Positions 33,273 to 42,143 of a stretch of DNA of 64,000 nucleotides are shown one piece after another. The stretch comes from Metaruminococcus_A sp050943475 (GTDB lineage Bacteria; Bacillota; Clostridia; Oscillospirales; Ruminococcaceae), in NCBI GenBank assembly GCA_050943475.1, contig JBMNPF010000004.1, positions 62,001 to 126,000 of the forward strand, written 5' to 3'. A model generated the notes under the pieces. It was given only the letters and a program-made list of their open reading frames with translations, had not been told where the DNA came from and ran no database searches. The position numbers were made by a program, and so were the translations under genes. How positions within the stretch are numbered: the stretch's first letter is position 1; the number at the start of each line of letters is the position of its first letter.

Positions 33273-34334
33273 ATGAATCGATTGTTTTTAGTCACAGGGG
33301 CAAACGGCCACCTGGGAAATACCATTATACGCATGTTAAAAAAGAGCGGTGCGGCTGTGCGCGGCCTCATTCTTCCCAACGAACAAGGCGTTGATGGGGA
33401 CGGTGTACGTTACTTTCACGGCGACGTCCGCAAGGTCGAGAGCCTGCGCCCACTCTTTGAACAGACCGGAGACGCCGAAGTGTATGTCATCCACACAGCA
33501 GGAATCATTGATATTTCGGAGCAAGTTTCCCCGCTGATGTACGACGTTAACGTAAACGGTACGAAAAATATCCTTGCTCTCTGCATGGAATACAAGGTCA
33601 AACGCTTGCTCTACGTCAGTTCCGTACACGCTATTCCGGAGCAGGATCAGCTCGCGGTTTTACATGAAGTCAAACGCTTTTCACCGGATTGGGTTGTCGG
33701 CGGTTATGCCAAAACCAAAGCGGAAGCCACCCAGGCAGTTCTTGACGCGGCAGAACAGGGGCTGGACGCCGTCGTCGTTCATCCGTCCGGTATTCTCGGC
33801 CCGTATGACAGCTCCGGCAACCATCTAGTCCAACTGGTGCGGGATTACATCAACGGAAAACTCCCCGCCTGCGTACATGGCGGCTACGATTTTGTTGACG
33901 TCCGCGACGTAGCCTCCGGCTGCCTGACCGCAATGGAAAAAGGAAAAACTGGAGAATGCTACATTTTGTCCAACCGTCATTACGAGGTAAAAGACGTGCT
34001 GCGCATTGCCAAAAACGTGACCGGTGGACGAAAGCTTCCGGTTCTCCCCATGTGGATGGCAAAAACTGCCGCGCCATTGATGGGTTTATATTCCAAGCTC
34101 CGCAAAGAGCGGCCTCTTTACACCAAATACTCACTTTATACCCTTTCGAGCAACGATCGTTTTTCCCATGACAAGGCCACGGTGGATTTAAATTACCGTC
34201 CGCGCGATCTACGCCAAACCATTGCAGACACCGTCACCTGGCTGCGGGAAATAACGCCGCCGAAAAAGAAAACCCGTCAGGAGCACCGGGCTCACAAGCC
34301 CCTTCGGATAAAAAAAGCGGGGCAGGCCATTTAA
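33273..34334 (+). CDS. NAD-dependent epimerase/dehydratase family protein (extended SDR)
   Basis: 353 aa. TGANGHLGNT (residues 8-17) is the NAD(P)-binding motif of extended SDRs, and YAKTK (about residue 144) is the YxxxK catalytic pair, with SSVHAI providing the Ser. HPSGILGPYD is typical of the dihydroflavonol-reductase/epimerase group. The last ~25 residues are basic (PPKKKTRQEHRAHK). Substrate unknown. The frame is open to 33183, but GAGGTG 7 bases before the ATG at 33273 and the GxxGxxG motif at residue 8 fix the start. It is likely repressed by the divergent TetR protein. Confidence 0.88.
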   Translation: MNRLFLVTGANGHLGNTIIRMLKKSGAAVRGLILPNEQGVDGDGVRYFHGDVRKVESLRPLFEQTGDAEVYVIHTAGIIDISEQVSPLMYDVNVNGTKNILALCMEYKVKRLLYVSSVHAIPEQDQLAVLHEVKRFSPDWVVGGYAKTKAEATQAVLDAAEQGLDAVVVHPSGILGPYDSSGNHLVQLVRDYINGKLPACVHGGYDFVDVRDVASGCLTAMEKGKTGECYILSNRHYEVKDVLRIAKNVTGGRKLPVLPMWMAKTAAPLMGLYSKLRKERPLYTKYSLYTLSSNDRFSHDKATVDLNYRPRDLRQTIADTVTWLREITPPKKKTRQEHRAHKPLRIKKAGQAI

Positions 34335-34415
34335 TACTCTCCATGCGTAAATCCTGCGGCATTTCATCCGGCTTTGCCAGCTACCCGGTTTCGGTAAAAC
34401 CAATTTTATTCATCC

Positions 34416-34450
34416 AAAAAGCAGCTGTGGCAAGCCACAGCTGCTTTTTT
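34416..34450. terminator. Bidirectional terminator between SDR and phosphatase genes
   Basis: AAAAAGCAGCTGTGG (34416-34430), loop CAAG, CCACAGCTGCTTTTTT. Serves both convergent genes. Confidence 0.92.
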
Positions 34451-34463
34451 ACAGAAATATAGA

Positions 34464-35192
34464 TCAGTGCCGCTCCTCAAAACAATCATAGGTTTCGCAG
34501 AACCGCGCGGCAAATGCGGGGGGCTCGCCGCCCGCATAAAGGTGAGATACATCTCCAAACATCTGGCAGCGAAAACTCGCAATCCCCTGCTCCCGCTCTT
34601 CGGTATACAACTGTGTCACCGAAGTCGGCGCCGCTACAAATCCATGCCACAGCACCGCAGGAGAAATCCCGAGCAAATGCCCCAGCATCACACAGGTCAC
34701 GCCAAAATGGCAGAACAGCACAAGGGTATCCCGGTTTGGCGATTCCGCCCGGTAAAAATTCCCTTCCCGCACATACCCATGGCGTGCGAGAACGCTGTCT
34801 AATCCTTCCGCAACCTCACGGTAACGCTCCTTAGCCCGTCCGGATTTCATAAAATCCGTCTCCAGCCAACCCTCCCGGTCGTAAAATGCCGGGATATTTG
34901 TCCAGTAGGAGGGCATTAAATCCCATACATTGCGTTTTTCTTCCCCTGTTACCGGATGAACCGCACCCGCGTCAAATTCCCGGAGCCAATCGAAAATCTC
35001 TGCCGTTCGCCCCATTTTTTGCAGGGTTCGGCTTGCAGTATCCTTCGCACGGCCGAGCGGGGAGCAATAAAAGCTCTTGACGTCGAGCTTCGCTATCCGT
35101 TCGGCCAGCAGCGTGGCCTCCCGCCATCCTTTTTCAGTCAAGCTGTCGATGCTGTAATCCGGGTCCCCGTGCCGTATGATTAAGAGTCTCAT
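34464..35192 (-). CDS. Histidine phosphatase family protein
   Basis: 242 aa. LLIIRHGDPDY at the N terminus is the RHG motif with the phospho-accepting His8, SPLGRAKDTA (about 44-53) is the second Arg region, and LVLFCHFGVT (about 161-170) holds the second catalytic His. It belongs to the phosphoglycerate-mutase-like phosphatases; the physiological substrate is not predictable. It is transcribed alone and ends at the terminator about 15 bases downstream. Confidence 0.88.
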   Translation of the reverse strand: MRLLIIRHGDPDYSIDSLTEKGWREATLLAERIAKLDVKSFYCSPLGRAKDTASRTLQKMGRTAEIFDWLREFDAGAVHPVTGEEKRNVWDLMPSYWTNIPAFYDREGWLETDFMKSGRAKERYREVAEGLDSVLARHGYVREGNFYRAESPNRDTLVLFCHFGVTCVMLGHLLGISPAVLWHGFVAAPTSVTQLYTEEREQGIASFRCQMFGDVSHLYAGGEPPAFAARFCETYDCFEERH

Positions 35193-35687
35193 TCTCTGCC
35201 CTCTTTCCTTTTTTCTATGCTTTCATTATACCAAAAATACATAAAAAATGCGATGGTTTTCATGGGAGGTTCTGTGATTCACAACTTTCGTTTGCATATA
35301 CACTACCTTAATCCATCACAGGTTGTGGTACATGCCTTTTCACACCCGGCCTGTTTTGCAGAACGGTGTTCCAGCATTTGCATTGTTCCTCCCGTAAAAG
35401 CAAAAAGCATTCTCCTCTCACTCCACCCCACTTATATGCGGGACTGAAACGCTTTTTCAACAAACAACTTGGTAAAACCACTCTGATCATACCTCTTTCC
35501 ATCAAAATCAACCCTCAAAAATCCACTGCATTTATAACGCAAAAGAAAAAGAGACCATTTTTTTGCAGGATTCCTAAAAAGCTGTGAATCCTGGCCATAA
35601 AACCTTGCTGTTTCTCCTACTGTTCAACCGGGTGTAATTGTGTTACAATAAAATTAATTTTGGATACAGTCCTTTCCGGAGGTGCTT
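35193..35687. other. 495-bp gene-free region before the redox trio
   Basis: AT-rich with no ORF carrying a ribosome site. The phosphatase promoter must lie near its left end, but I see no clear boxes. Near the right end the promoter of the redox trio is marked by TACAAT (35644-35649) inside the 35633-35647 palindrome. I recognise no RNA element. Confidence 0.4.
35633..35647. promoter_or_regulatory. Palindrome over the -10 box of the redox trio operon
   Basis: TGTAA-TTGTG-TTACA, perfect 5-base arms, overlapping the TACAAT at 35644-35649 and lying 41 bases before the start codon. Likely an operator. Confidence 0.5.
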
Positions 35688-37142
35688 ATGTCACAACAAC
35701 CCTACGATGTACTCGTCATTGGCGCCGGCATTGTCGGCGGCGCCGTTCTGTATGAATTAGCCAAATACCAGCTCCGCATTGCCATTATTGACAAAGAAAA
35801 CGATGTTGCCGAAGGCACCACCAAGGCAAACAGCGCCATTGTCCACGCCGGATACGATCCCCGTCCCGGCTCCAAAATGGCTTTTCACAATGTGCGCGGC
35901 TGTGCCATGGTAAAGGAGCTGTGTGAACGTTTTGACGTTCATTACAGCAACTGCGGCTCCCTGGTCATTGCCACCGATGAACAGGAAAACGACACTCTCC
36001 GCACACTGTATCAGCGCGGTTTGCAAAACGGCGTTCCGGGGCTGCAGCTGCTTTCCCGCGAAGAAACTCTCGCAATGGAACCAAACCTCAACCCCGCACT
36101 CATCGGAGCTCTTTATGCTCCCAGCGCCGGTATTGTCAGCCCATGGGAGCTCTGCATTGCCCTTGTGGAAAATGCCGTACGAAATGGTACAGACTTCTAT
36201 TTGGAGCAGGAAGTTACCGCCATTGCCCCTTCTGCTGCTGGATGGCGGGTGACCACCAAGCAGGGGCTTACCATTGAAACCCGCACCCTGGTCAGCGCGG
36301 CCGGGGTTTACGCCGACCGTATTCACGACATGGCAGCACCGCACGCCTTTACGGTGGGCGCAGCAAAGGGTGAATATTATCTGCTCGATAAAAATCAGGG
36401 CGGTCTGGTAAACCGCGTCATTTTTCAGTGCCCCAGCAAAGCAGGCAAGGGGGTACTAGTCGCCCCAACGGTACACGGCAATCTGATTGTCGGCCCCGAC
36501 CGAACCGACGGCTGCGAAAAAGAGGACTACTCCACCACTAAAGCCGGGCTGGATTTTGTCAAAGAGACCATCCAGAAAAGCTGCAGCAAGGTGGATTTCC
36601 GCCAGTCCATCCGCAATTTTGCAGGGCTGCGCGCCATTTCCGACTGTGATGATTTCATTATTCGTGAGGTGCCCGGCTGCAAAGGATTCATTGAGTTGGC
36701 CGGAATCCAGTCACCCGGGCTTACCTCAGCCCCCTCCATTGCACTGGAGGCGGTGGAGCTGCTGAAGCAGGCCGGACTTGAGCTTCAAAAAAAGGAGCAT
36801 CATATCAATCGCCGCACCGTCACCCGGATGAAAGAGCTTTCGCCGGAGGAACAGCAGCAAAAAATTAAGGAAAATCCACTTTACGGCCGGGTAATCTGCC
36901 GGTGTGAGACCATCACCGAGGGTGAAATCATAGACGCTCTCCGAAGCCCCGTTGCCCCGCCGACCATTGACGCTGTCAAACGGCGTGCCGGCGCAGGAAT
37001 GGGCCGCTGCCAGGGCGGGTTCTGTTCGCCGCGTGTGCTGGAAATCATTGCGCGGGAACGCGGTATTGCACCGTCAGAGGTCCTGCAGGACAAACCGGGC
37101 AGTTACCTCCTGCTGTCCAAATCGCCAAAGGAGGAGTGCTGA
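35688..37142 (+). CDS. FAD-dependent oxidoreductase with BFD-like [2Fe-2S] domain (GlpA-like)
   Basis: 484 aa. VIGAGIVGGAVLYELAKY (about 9-26) binds FAD; the DAO domain (NSAIVHAGYDPRPGS, LIVGPDRTDGC) resembles glycerol-3-phosphate dehydrogenase and L-2-hydroxyglutarate oxidase. The C-terminal ~80 residues carry ICRCETITEGEI and GRCQGGFC, the four Cys of a BFD-like iron-sulfur domain. GGAGGTG is placed for the ATG at 35688. The next two genes follow with a 1-base gap and a 4-base overlap, giving the COG0579-COG0446-COG3862 trio seen in anaerobes and thought to act like GlpABC. A glycerol kinase or facilitator gene is not nearby, so the substrate is open. Confidence 0.88.
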   Translation: MSQQPYDVLVIGAGIVGGAVLYELAKYQLRIAIIDKENDVAEGTTKANSAIVHAGYDPRPGSKMAFHNVRGCAMVKELCERFDVHYSNCGSLVIATDEQENDTLRTLYQRGLQNGVPGLQLLSREETLAMEPNLNPALIGALYAPSAGIVSPWELCIALVENAVRNGTDFYLEQEVTAIAPSAAGWRVTTKQGLTIETRTLVSAAGVYADRIHDMAAPHAFTVGAAKGEYYLLDKNQGGLVNRVIFQCPSKAGKGVLVAPTVHGNLIVGPDRTDGCEKEDYSTTKAGLDFVKETIQKSCSKVDFRQSIRNFAGLRAISDCDDFIIREVPGCKGFIELAGIQSPGLTSAPSIALEAVELLKQAGLELQKKEHHINRRTVTRMKELSPEEQQQKIKENPLYGRVICRCETITEGEIIDALRSPVAPPTIDAVKRRAGAGMGRCQGGFCSPRVLEIIARERGIAPSEVLQDKPGSYLLLSKSPKEEC

Positions 37143-37143
37143 A

Positions 37144-38406
37144 ATGGTTTATGACGTCATTATCATCGGAGGCGGCCCAGCCGGGCTTGCCGCCGCGGTC
37201 AGCGCCCACGAGCACGGCGCCGGAAGCGTCCTTATTCTCGAACGCGACAAGGAACTCGGCGGTATCTTAAACCAGTGCATCCACAACGGGTTCGGTCTGC
37301 ATTACTTTAAAGAAGAACTGACCGGTCCGGAATATGCCGGGCGGTTCATTGACATGCTGAAATCAACCGGCACAGAGGTCAAGCTCGACACTATGGTCCT
37401 GCATATCACCAAAGACCGGAAAGTGCACGCGATCAATACCGCAGACGGCTATATGGTGCTGGAGGCCAAAGCCATTGTCCTTGCAATGGGCTGCCGGGAA
37501 CGCACCCGCGGCGCTATCGCCATTCCAGGCGATCGTCCAGCCGGAATTTTCACCGCCGGCACCGCCCAGCGTTACATCAATATGGAAGGCTATCTCTGCG
37601 GAAAGCGGGTGGTTATTCTCGGTTCGGGGGATATCGGCCTCATTATGGCCCGCCGCATGACGCTGGAAGGTGCCAAAGTGCTCGCCTGCGTCGAACTCAT
37701 GCCCTACTCCAATGGATTGACCCGCAACATCGTCCAATGCCTGAACGACTATCATATACCGCTCTACCTGTCCCATACAATCACCAATATCAAAGGGAAG
37801 GCACGGGTGGAACAGGTCACGGTTTCCAAAGTGGATGAAAACCGCCGCCCCATTCCCGGCACCGAAATGGTGTTTGACTGCGACACCGTTCTGCTTTCGG
37901 TCGGGCTGATCCCAGAAAACGAACTCAGCCGTGAAGCGGAAATCGTCATCGATCCGCGCACCAACGGCGCCATTGTCTGCGAGAACATGGAAACCTCCAT
38001 CCCCGGCGTGTTTGCCTGCGGCAATGTTGTCCACGTTCATGATCTGGTGGATTTTGTGTCCGCTGAAAGCGCCAAAGCAGGGGCAGCAGCCGCTTCTTAT
38101 GCAAAAAATGGCCGTGTTTCCGCGGAGTCCTGCATCCTTCTCCAAAACGGTGCCGAAGTCAGCTACACCGTGCCTCAGAAGATTCGCCCTGCGCAGGTAG
38201 AAAAGATGGTCGAGGTCTATTTCCGGGTACGGAGCGTGCTCAGAAACTGCGATGTCGTTGTTTCTTCAGGCGGTATAGAATTAATGCGCCTGCACCGCGA
38301 TCACATGGCGCCGGGCGAGATGGAAAAAATCGTTCTGCCCGCTGCAAAGCTCGCACAGGTGCAGGGGAATCAACTCACGATTGCGATTGGAGGCGGCAAC
38401 AAATGA
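37144..38406 (+). CDS. Pyridine nucleotide-disulfide-type FAD oxidoreductase (GlpB-like partner)
   Basis: 420 aa. IIIGGGPAGLAAAVSA (about 6-21) binds FAD; LAMGCRERTRGA is the second FAD contact; VVILGSGDIGLIMARR (about 156-171) is the NAD-binding motif; GVFACGNVVHVHDLVD (about 290-305) closes the flavin site. It lacks the redox-active CxxxxC of disulfide reductases at the usual place. It starts one base after the upstream stop and overlaps the DUF1667 gene by ATGA, so the three proteins are probably made together as a complex passing electrons between a substrate dehydrogenase and NAD or another carrier. Confidence 0.87.
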   Translation: MVYDVIIIGGGPAGLAAAVSAHEHGAGSVLILERDKELGGILNQCIHNGFGLHYFKEELTGPEYAGRFIDMLKSTGTEVKLDTMVLHITKDRKVHAINTADGYMVLEAKAIVLAMGCRERTRGAIAIPGDRPAGIFTAGTAQRYINMEGYLCGKRVVILGSGDIGLIMARRMTLEGAKVLACVELMPYSNGLTRNIVQCLNDYHIPLYLSHTITNIKGKARVEQVTVSKVDENRRPIPGTEMVFDCDTVLLSVGLIPENELSREAEIVIDPRTNGAIVCENMETSIPGVFACGNVVHVHDLVDFVSAESAKAGAAAASYAKNGRVSAESCILLQNGAEVSYTVPQKIRPAQVEKMVEVYFRVRSVLRNCDVVVSSGGIELMRLHRDHMAPGEMEKIVLPAAKLAQVQGNQLTIAIGGGNK

Positions 38407-38762
38407 AAGAACTCATCTGCATTGTCTGTCCAAAGGGCTGTCATCTCAAGGTAGATGAACAAAATGGTTATACGGTAACCGGGGCCTCCTGTCCGCGCGG
38501 AGAGGCTTATGGTAAAAAAGAGCTGACCGCGCCCACCCGCACCGTCACCTCCACCGTCAGAATTACCGGCGCCTTGCATGAGCGCCTGCCGGTGAAAACC
38601 AATGCAGAACTGCCCAAACAGCTGATCTTTGACGCAGTTCAAGCGTTAAAGGCAGTGCAGGTCGCCGCACCTGTCAAGCGGGGAGATATTGTTTTACAAG
38701 ACGTTCTCGGCACCGGAATTCACTTCATTGCCATCAAAGATATGGAACCGATTGCAGAATAA
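38403..38762 (+). CDS. DUF1667 (COG3862) Cys-motif protein
   Basis: 119 aa. The N terminus has ICIVCPKGCHL and later GASCPRGEAYG; together they give the CxxC-type conserved cysteines that define DUF1667 and could hold an iron-sulfur centre. The C-terminal half (VKRGDIVLQDVLGTG) is a small beta domain of the molybdopterin-dinucleotide-like type; that is a loose resemblance. It is the third subunit of the redox trio, with an ATGA overlap upstream. Confidence 0.88.
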   Translation: MKELICIVCPKGCHLKVDEQNGYTVTGASCPRGEAYGKKELTAPTRTVTSTVRITGALHERLPVKTNAELPKQLIFDAVQALKAVQVAAPVKRGDIVLQDVLGTGIHFIAIKDMEPIAE

Positions 38763-38827
38763 ACACTATATTCATTCCGCTTTTAAACAGTGAGTCCTAC
38801 CGGATGACACAGAAATCCTCATCATAC

Positions 38828-38866
38828 AAAAAGCAGCCCCGGAAGTTTTCCGGGGCTGCTTTTTCG
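38828..38866. terminator. Bidirectional terminator after the redox trio
   Basis: AAAAAGCAGCCCCGGAA, loop GTT, then the complement and TTTTTC. It also faces the end of the U32 peptidase operon. Confidence 0.92.
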
Positions 38867-38952
38867 TGTCTAATCCAGGTAACCTGGACGCTTCAACCGC
38901 AAAGTGCACTTTGCTTTCGGCAATGCTACCAAAAACGTTTTTTCTGCTCTTT

Positions 38953-40194
38953 TTATGTTTCGTGTTTCAGCTTCCGCAGGATTGCCCCTGCTTTGACCGG
39001 CGCTTCTACCGGAAAAGAGCATTTCATCAGAGGATGCGGCGCGCTTTCAATCGCTTCGCCCGCTTCGTTGTAAAGTGCGGAAACAACCACCTGCCGCACG
39101 CCGGCGCGCGGCTCCAGCAGCTCCAACACATCGCCTGCATTAAATTTGTTCTTTTGGGTACAGTACAGCATGCCGTCCCGGTATTCGTCCACCAGCGCTA
39201 CCACATCATATCCGCGGATATAACCGCCGTTTTCGTAATACTGCCCCTGTTCCGGCCGGCCAAAATAAAAGCCGGTGGAATACTGCCGGTGGCTGACCTT
39301 GCGTACTTCTTCATACAGCCATTTCGGGCACTGGTAATGAGCCGGATCGGTGCGGTACAAATCCACTGCATTGCGGTAGGCATTGGTGACGACCGAAACG
39401 TAGTAGGAGGATTTCGCCCGCCCTTCAATTTTAAAACTACTAATCCCCGCTGCGGCAAGCTTGTCAACATGCTCAATCATACACAGATCTTTGGCATTGA
39501 GGATATAGCTTCCGCGTTCATCCTCTTCAATGGGGAAGTATAGCCCAGGGCGTTTTTCCTCTACCAAATGGTATCCCCAGCGGCAGGGCTGAGCGCACTC
39601 GCCGCGGTTTGCATCCCGCCCGGTCAGGTACTGCGAAAGCAGGCACCGCCCTGAAAACGAAACGCACATTGCACCGTGCACAAAGGTTTCAATTTCCAGC
39701 TCCGGCGGCGTTTTGTCCCGAATACGCGCAATGTCGTCAAGCGACAGTTCTCTGGCCAGCACTACCCGCCGGGCTCCCATTCGGTGCAGCTCCGCCGCCG
39801 TCAGGTAATTGACAACCCCTGTCTGGGTAGAGATATGCACCTCCATCTCCGGAATGATGCGTTTCACCAAAGAGAGCACGCCAATATCGGTTACGATTAC
39901 CGCATCAACACCCGCACGCTCCACACCCTTTAAAAATTCCGGCAGCGCTTCTATTTCCTCATTGGTCGGCAGGGTGTTGCAGGTCAGATAAACGCGCACA
40001 CCATTCTGGTGTGCAAGCGCCACACCTTTTTGCAGTTCTTCTTCTGAAAAATTCGCAGAGGCCGCCCGCATCCCAAAGCGGGAACCGCCTAAATAAACCG
40101 CATCCGCGCCAAAACGAACAGCCGCCTGCAGGCATTCAAAATCCCCTGCCGGAGCAAGCACTTCGGGGCAATTTCTCATTTTCATCTCCATCAT
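38953..40194 (-). CDS. U32 family peptidase
   Basis: 413 aa. EVLAPAGDFECLQAAVRFGADAVYLGG is split over residues about 11-37 and is the U32 start; ETFVHGAMCVSFSGRCLLS (about 165-183) and RGECAQPCRWGY (about 193-204) are the signature Cys-containing region; FKIEGRAKSSYYV follows. Members act as collagenase-like peptidases or in tRNA/ubiquinone hydroxylation; which applies here is not clear. The ATG at 40194 overlaps the mltG stop as ATGA; an ATG at 40179 has GGAG at good spacing and may be used instead. Last gene of the nine-gene operon. Confidence 0.92.
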   Translation of the reverse strand: MMEMKMRNCPEVLAPAGDFECLQAAVRFGADAVYLGGSRFGMRAASANFSEEELQKGVALAHQNGVRVYLTCNTLPTNEEIEALPEFLKGVERAGVDAVIVTDIGVLSLVKRIIPEMEVHISTQTGVVNYLTAAELHRMGARRVVLARELSLDDIARIRDKTPPELEIETFVHGAMCVSFSGRCLLSQYLTGRDANRGECAQPCRWGYHLVEEKRPGLYFPIEEDERGSYILNAKDLCMIEHVDKLAAAGISSFKIEGRAKSSYYVSVVTNAYRNAVDLYRTDPAHYQCPKWLYEEVRKVSHRQYSTGFYFGRPEQGQYYENGGYIRGYDVVALVDEYRDGMLYCTQKNKFNAGDVLELLEPRAGVRQVVVSALYNEAGEAIESAPHPLMKCSFPVEAPVKAGAILRKLKHET

Positions 40195-41513
40195 GCGTTC
40201 GGAATCCCCAGCTTCTTACAGTTGGCCTGGTGTTCTGCATAGGTGCTGGCGTAGTAAATTTCGCCGGTCTTGGTATCGTGAACAAAATAGAAATAATTGG
40301 TGTTTTCCGGCTTCAGCGCCGCTTTAATAGCAGCCTCGCCCGGATTGCAAATCGGCCCAACCGGCAGCCCATTGCAAACGTTGGTGTTGTACGCGTCGTA
40401 CATCTCCTGGTTTGCCACCGTACTATTTGGCTTGATGACCTCCTCCACATACAGGATGGTCGGGTCGGTCTGCAGATGTGGGAACTGGTTCGGCGCATTC
40501 AAACGGTTGTAAAAGACCGAAGCAATACCCGCCATTTGATCGTCGTTGGCGGCCTCCGCCTGAATGAGCGACGCCATAATGATAATCTCTTCCATTGTTT
40601 TGCCGCTCTGTTCAATCTGAGCACGGTACGGCGCAATCTTTTCCTCAAAGTTTGCAAAGATCTTCTTCGCCACATTGGCCGGTTCATCATCTTTGTAGAA
40701 GATGTATTTGTCCGGGAAAACATAACCCTCCATGCGGTAGAAACGCAGCGGATTGGTCGTAACATCTTCCTCAAACGAAAAACCAAAGCTGTTGCGGTTT
40801 ACTTCCTGAATAAATTCCTCCGCGCTGCACACACCGTTCTGCTCAAGGTTTTGGGCAATCTCATACAGGTTGTCGCCCTCCTTGATGAGAACTTCCGCCA
40901 CGTCATCGCTTTCCGGTACCTCCTGCAGCTTGGCCACAATTTCCGAGTAGGAGGCCCTTGCATACAAATCATGCTTGCCAGCCTGGAAGGTATCCCCAAC
41001 ACCGTCAAGCTTGACTACAATCTTGAACAGCCACGGATAACGGATTACCCCGGCATCTCCAAGCAAATTAGCAACCTCGTCCGCCGTTACACCACGATCG
41101 ACTTCAACGGTGATGACCTGGTTTTCGTTTTTTTCCATCCCAAGGATGTCGGTTACGCCCATCATCAGAGTCGCAGCAAGGGTTACCGAAATGGCAATAA
41201 TGCACAGCGTAAACAGCAGCACCCGCAGCCAGCGGGTTTTGTTTTTACGCTTTACCTTCTCCAGGTGCCGTTCCTCCGCTTTGGCTTCCTCCCGCACCTT
41301 CAGAATTTTTTCCCGTGTCTCGGTATCCGGGCCAATCTCTGCTTTCAGTTCTTCGTATGCTTTGTCAAAATCAATTTCATCAAGCTGGAAGGTGCTGCCC
41401 GGCTCCTGTCCGGAAGGCTTTCCGCCCAGGTCAGCGCCCGGCGCCGTTTTTTCCTCCGGCTGTTCCGGATTTTGGTTTTCCTGCTCCTGATCCCGGTTTT
41501 TGTCTTCCGCCAC
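40191..41513 (-). CDS. mltG: Endolytic transglycosylase MltG
   Basis: 440 aa. A long acidic, Gln-rich cytoplasmic N terminus (about 1-92) is followed by one membrane segment (about 94-118), a LysM-like region, and the YceG core: RMEGYVFPDKYIF, EEIIIMASLIQAEA with the catalytic Glu, and HLQTDPTILY. It cuts nascent glycan strands at the outer face of the membrane. The GTG start at 41513 lies inside the 3' end of the cyclo-ligase gene, an 83-base out-of-phase overlap; GAGAGGA is about 10 bases upstream. No later start codon with a ribosome site precedes the membrane segment. Confidence 0.92.
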   Translation of the reverse strand: MAEDKNRDQEQENQNPEQPEEKTAPGADLGGKPSGQEPGSTFQLDEIDFDKAYEELKAEIGPDTETREKILKVREEAKAEERHLEKVKRKNKTRWLRVLLFTLCIIAISVTLAATLMMGVTDILGMEKNENQVITVEVDRGVTADEVANLLGDAGVIRYPWLFKIVVKLDGVGDTFQAGKHDLYARASYSEIVAKLQEVPESDDVAEVLIKEGDNLYEIAQNLEQNGVCSAEEFIQEVNRNSFGFSFEEDVTTNPLRFYRMEGYVFPDKYIFYKDDEPANVAKKIFANFEEKIAPYRAQIEQSGKTMEEIIIMASLIQAEAANDDQMAGIASVFYNRLNAPNQFPHLQTDPTILYVEEVIKPNSTVANQEMYDAYNTNVCNGLPVGPICNPGEAAIKAALKPENTNYFYFVHDTKTGEIYYASTYAEHQANCKKLGIPNA

Positions 41514-42117
41514 GTCTTCTCATCCTCTCATTTTTGGGTATCCGCCGTACACCGGTTTCATGGACAAGCCAGTGTACCGGCCTGTCATAATACCCGTGCG
41601 GCAATAATTTCACCGTCATTTCTTCATAACAAATACCAATTTTTACCCCATGGTATCGCTGCAAAAAGCGATCATAATAACCTTTCCCGTATCCAAGCCG
41701 AAAGCCCTCTGCATCAAAAACCAGCCCTGGCACAATGCAGACGGCGCTGCGTGGAAAAAAAGTCACCTTTCTCGACCGTTTCGGGTCTGGCTCCAACACA
41801 CCATAGGTGCCGGGAACAAGCTCTTCCAGCGAACGGATTTCATAAAAATCCACGGTATAGGTTTCCGGAAGCGAAATGGGCACACAGACCCGCTTTCCCG
41901 CAGCCAAAGCGTCCTCGATCAGGCGTTTGGTATCCACCTCGTCAGCAAGCGATACATAACACAGCAACCACGGCGCCTTTTGGTATACCGGCATTGCCTC
42001 CAACGCCAGCCGAATGGCCTCATCCCGCTTTTCCTTCACATCCGGCGGGATCGCGCGCCGTTTTTGTTTGTATTCCGCGCGTATCTCCTGTTTAAGGGCT
42101 TTCATTGTAGAAGCCAC
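41431..42117 (-). CDS. 5-Formyltetrahydrofolate cyclo-ligase
   Basis: 228 aa, about 35 longer than usual. RRAIPPDVKEKRDEAI, CYVSLADEVDT and GFRLGYGKGYYDRFL (about 142-156, the nucleotide/phosphate loop) identify the family. It converts 5-formyl-THF to methenyl-THF with ATP, returning folate for ThyX in the same operon. The extra C-terminal ~35 residues are basic and glycine-rich and are encoded over the start of mltG. A TTG at 42126 is too close to AAAGGA; the GTG at 42117 (9 bases) is preferred, with the ATG at 42105 as alternative. Confidence 0.88.
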   Translation of the reverse strand: MASTMKALKQEIRAEYKQKRRAIPPDVKEKRDEAIRLALEAMPVYQKAPWLLCYVSLADEVDTKRLIEDALAAGKRVCVPISLPETYTVDFYEIRSLEELVPGTYGVLEPDPKRSRKVTFFPRSAVCIVPGLVFDAEGFRLGYGKGYYDRFLQRYHGVKIGICYEEMTVKLLPHGYYDRPVHWLVHETGVRRIPKNERMRRRGGRQKPGSGAGKPKSGTAGGKNGAGR

Positions 42118-42143
42118 AGCATCCAATCCTTTCCGCCAGCGCC

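Noticed and set aside
29037..35192. Possible mobile or defence island around 29-35 kb, suggested by regulators in a row
   Set aside because: No integrase, transposase, terminal repeats or nuclease/helicase sets; base composition is like the neighbours. Ordinary carbohydrate and redox genes with local regulators.
35217..35447. A 76-codon plus-strand frame in the gap before the redox trio
   Set aside because: No ribosome site before the ATG and no recognisable features.
40011..42095. A 694-codon plus-strand frame opposite mltG and the cyclo-ligase gene
   Set aside because: It is antisense to several well-identified genes and has no recognisable domain; a compositional shadow.
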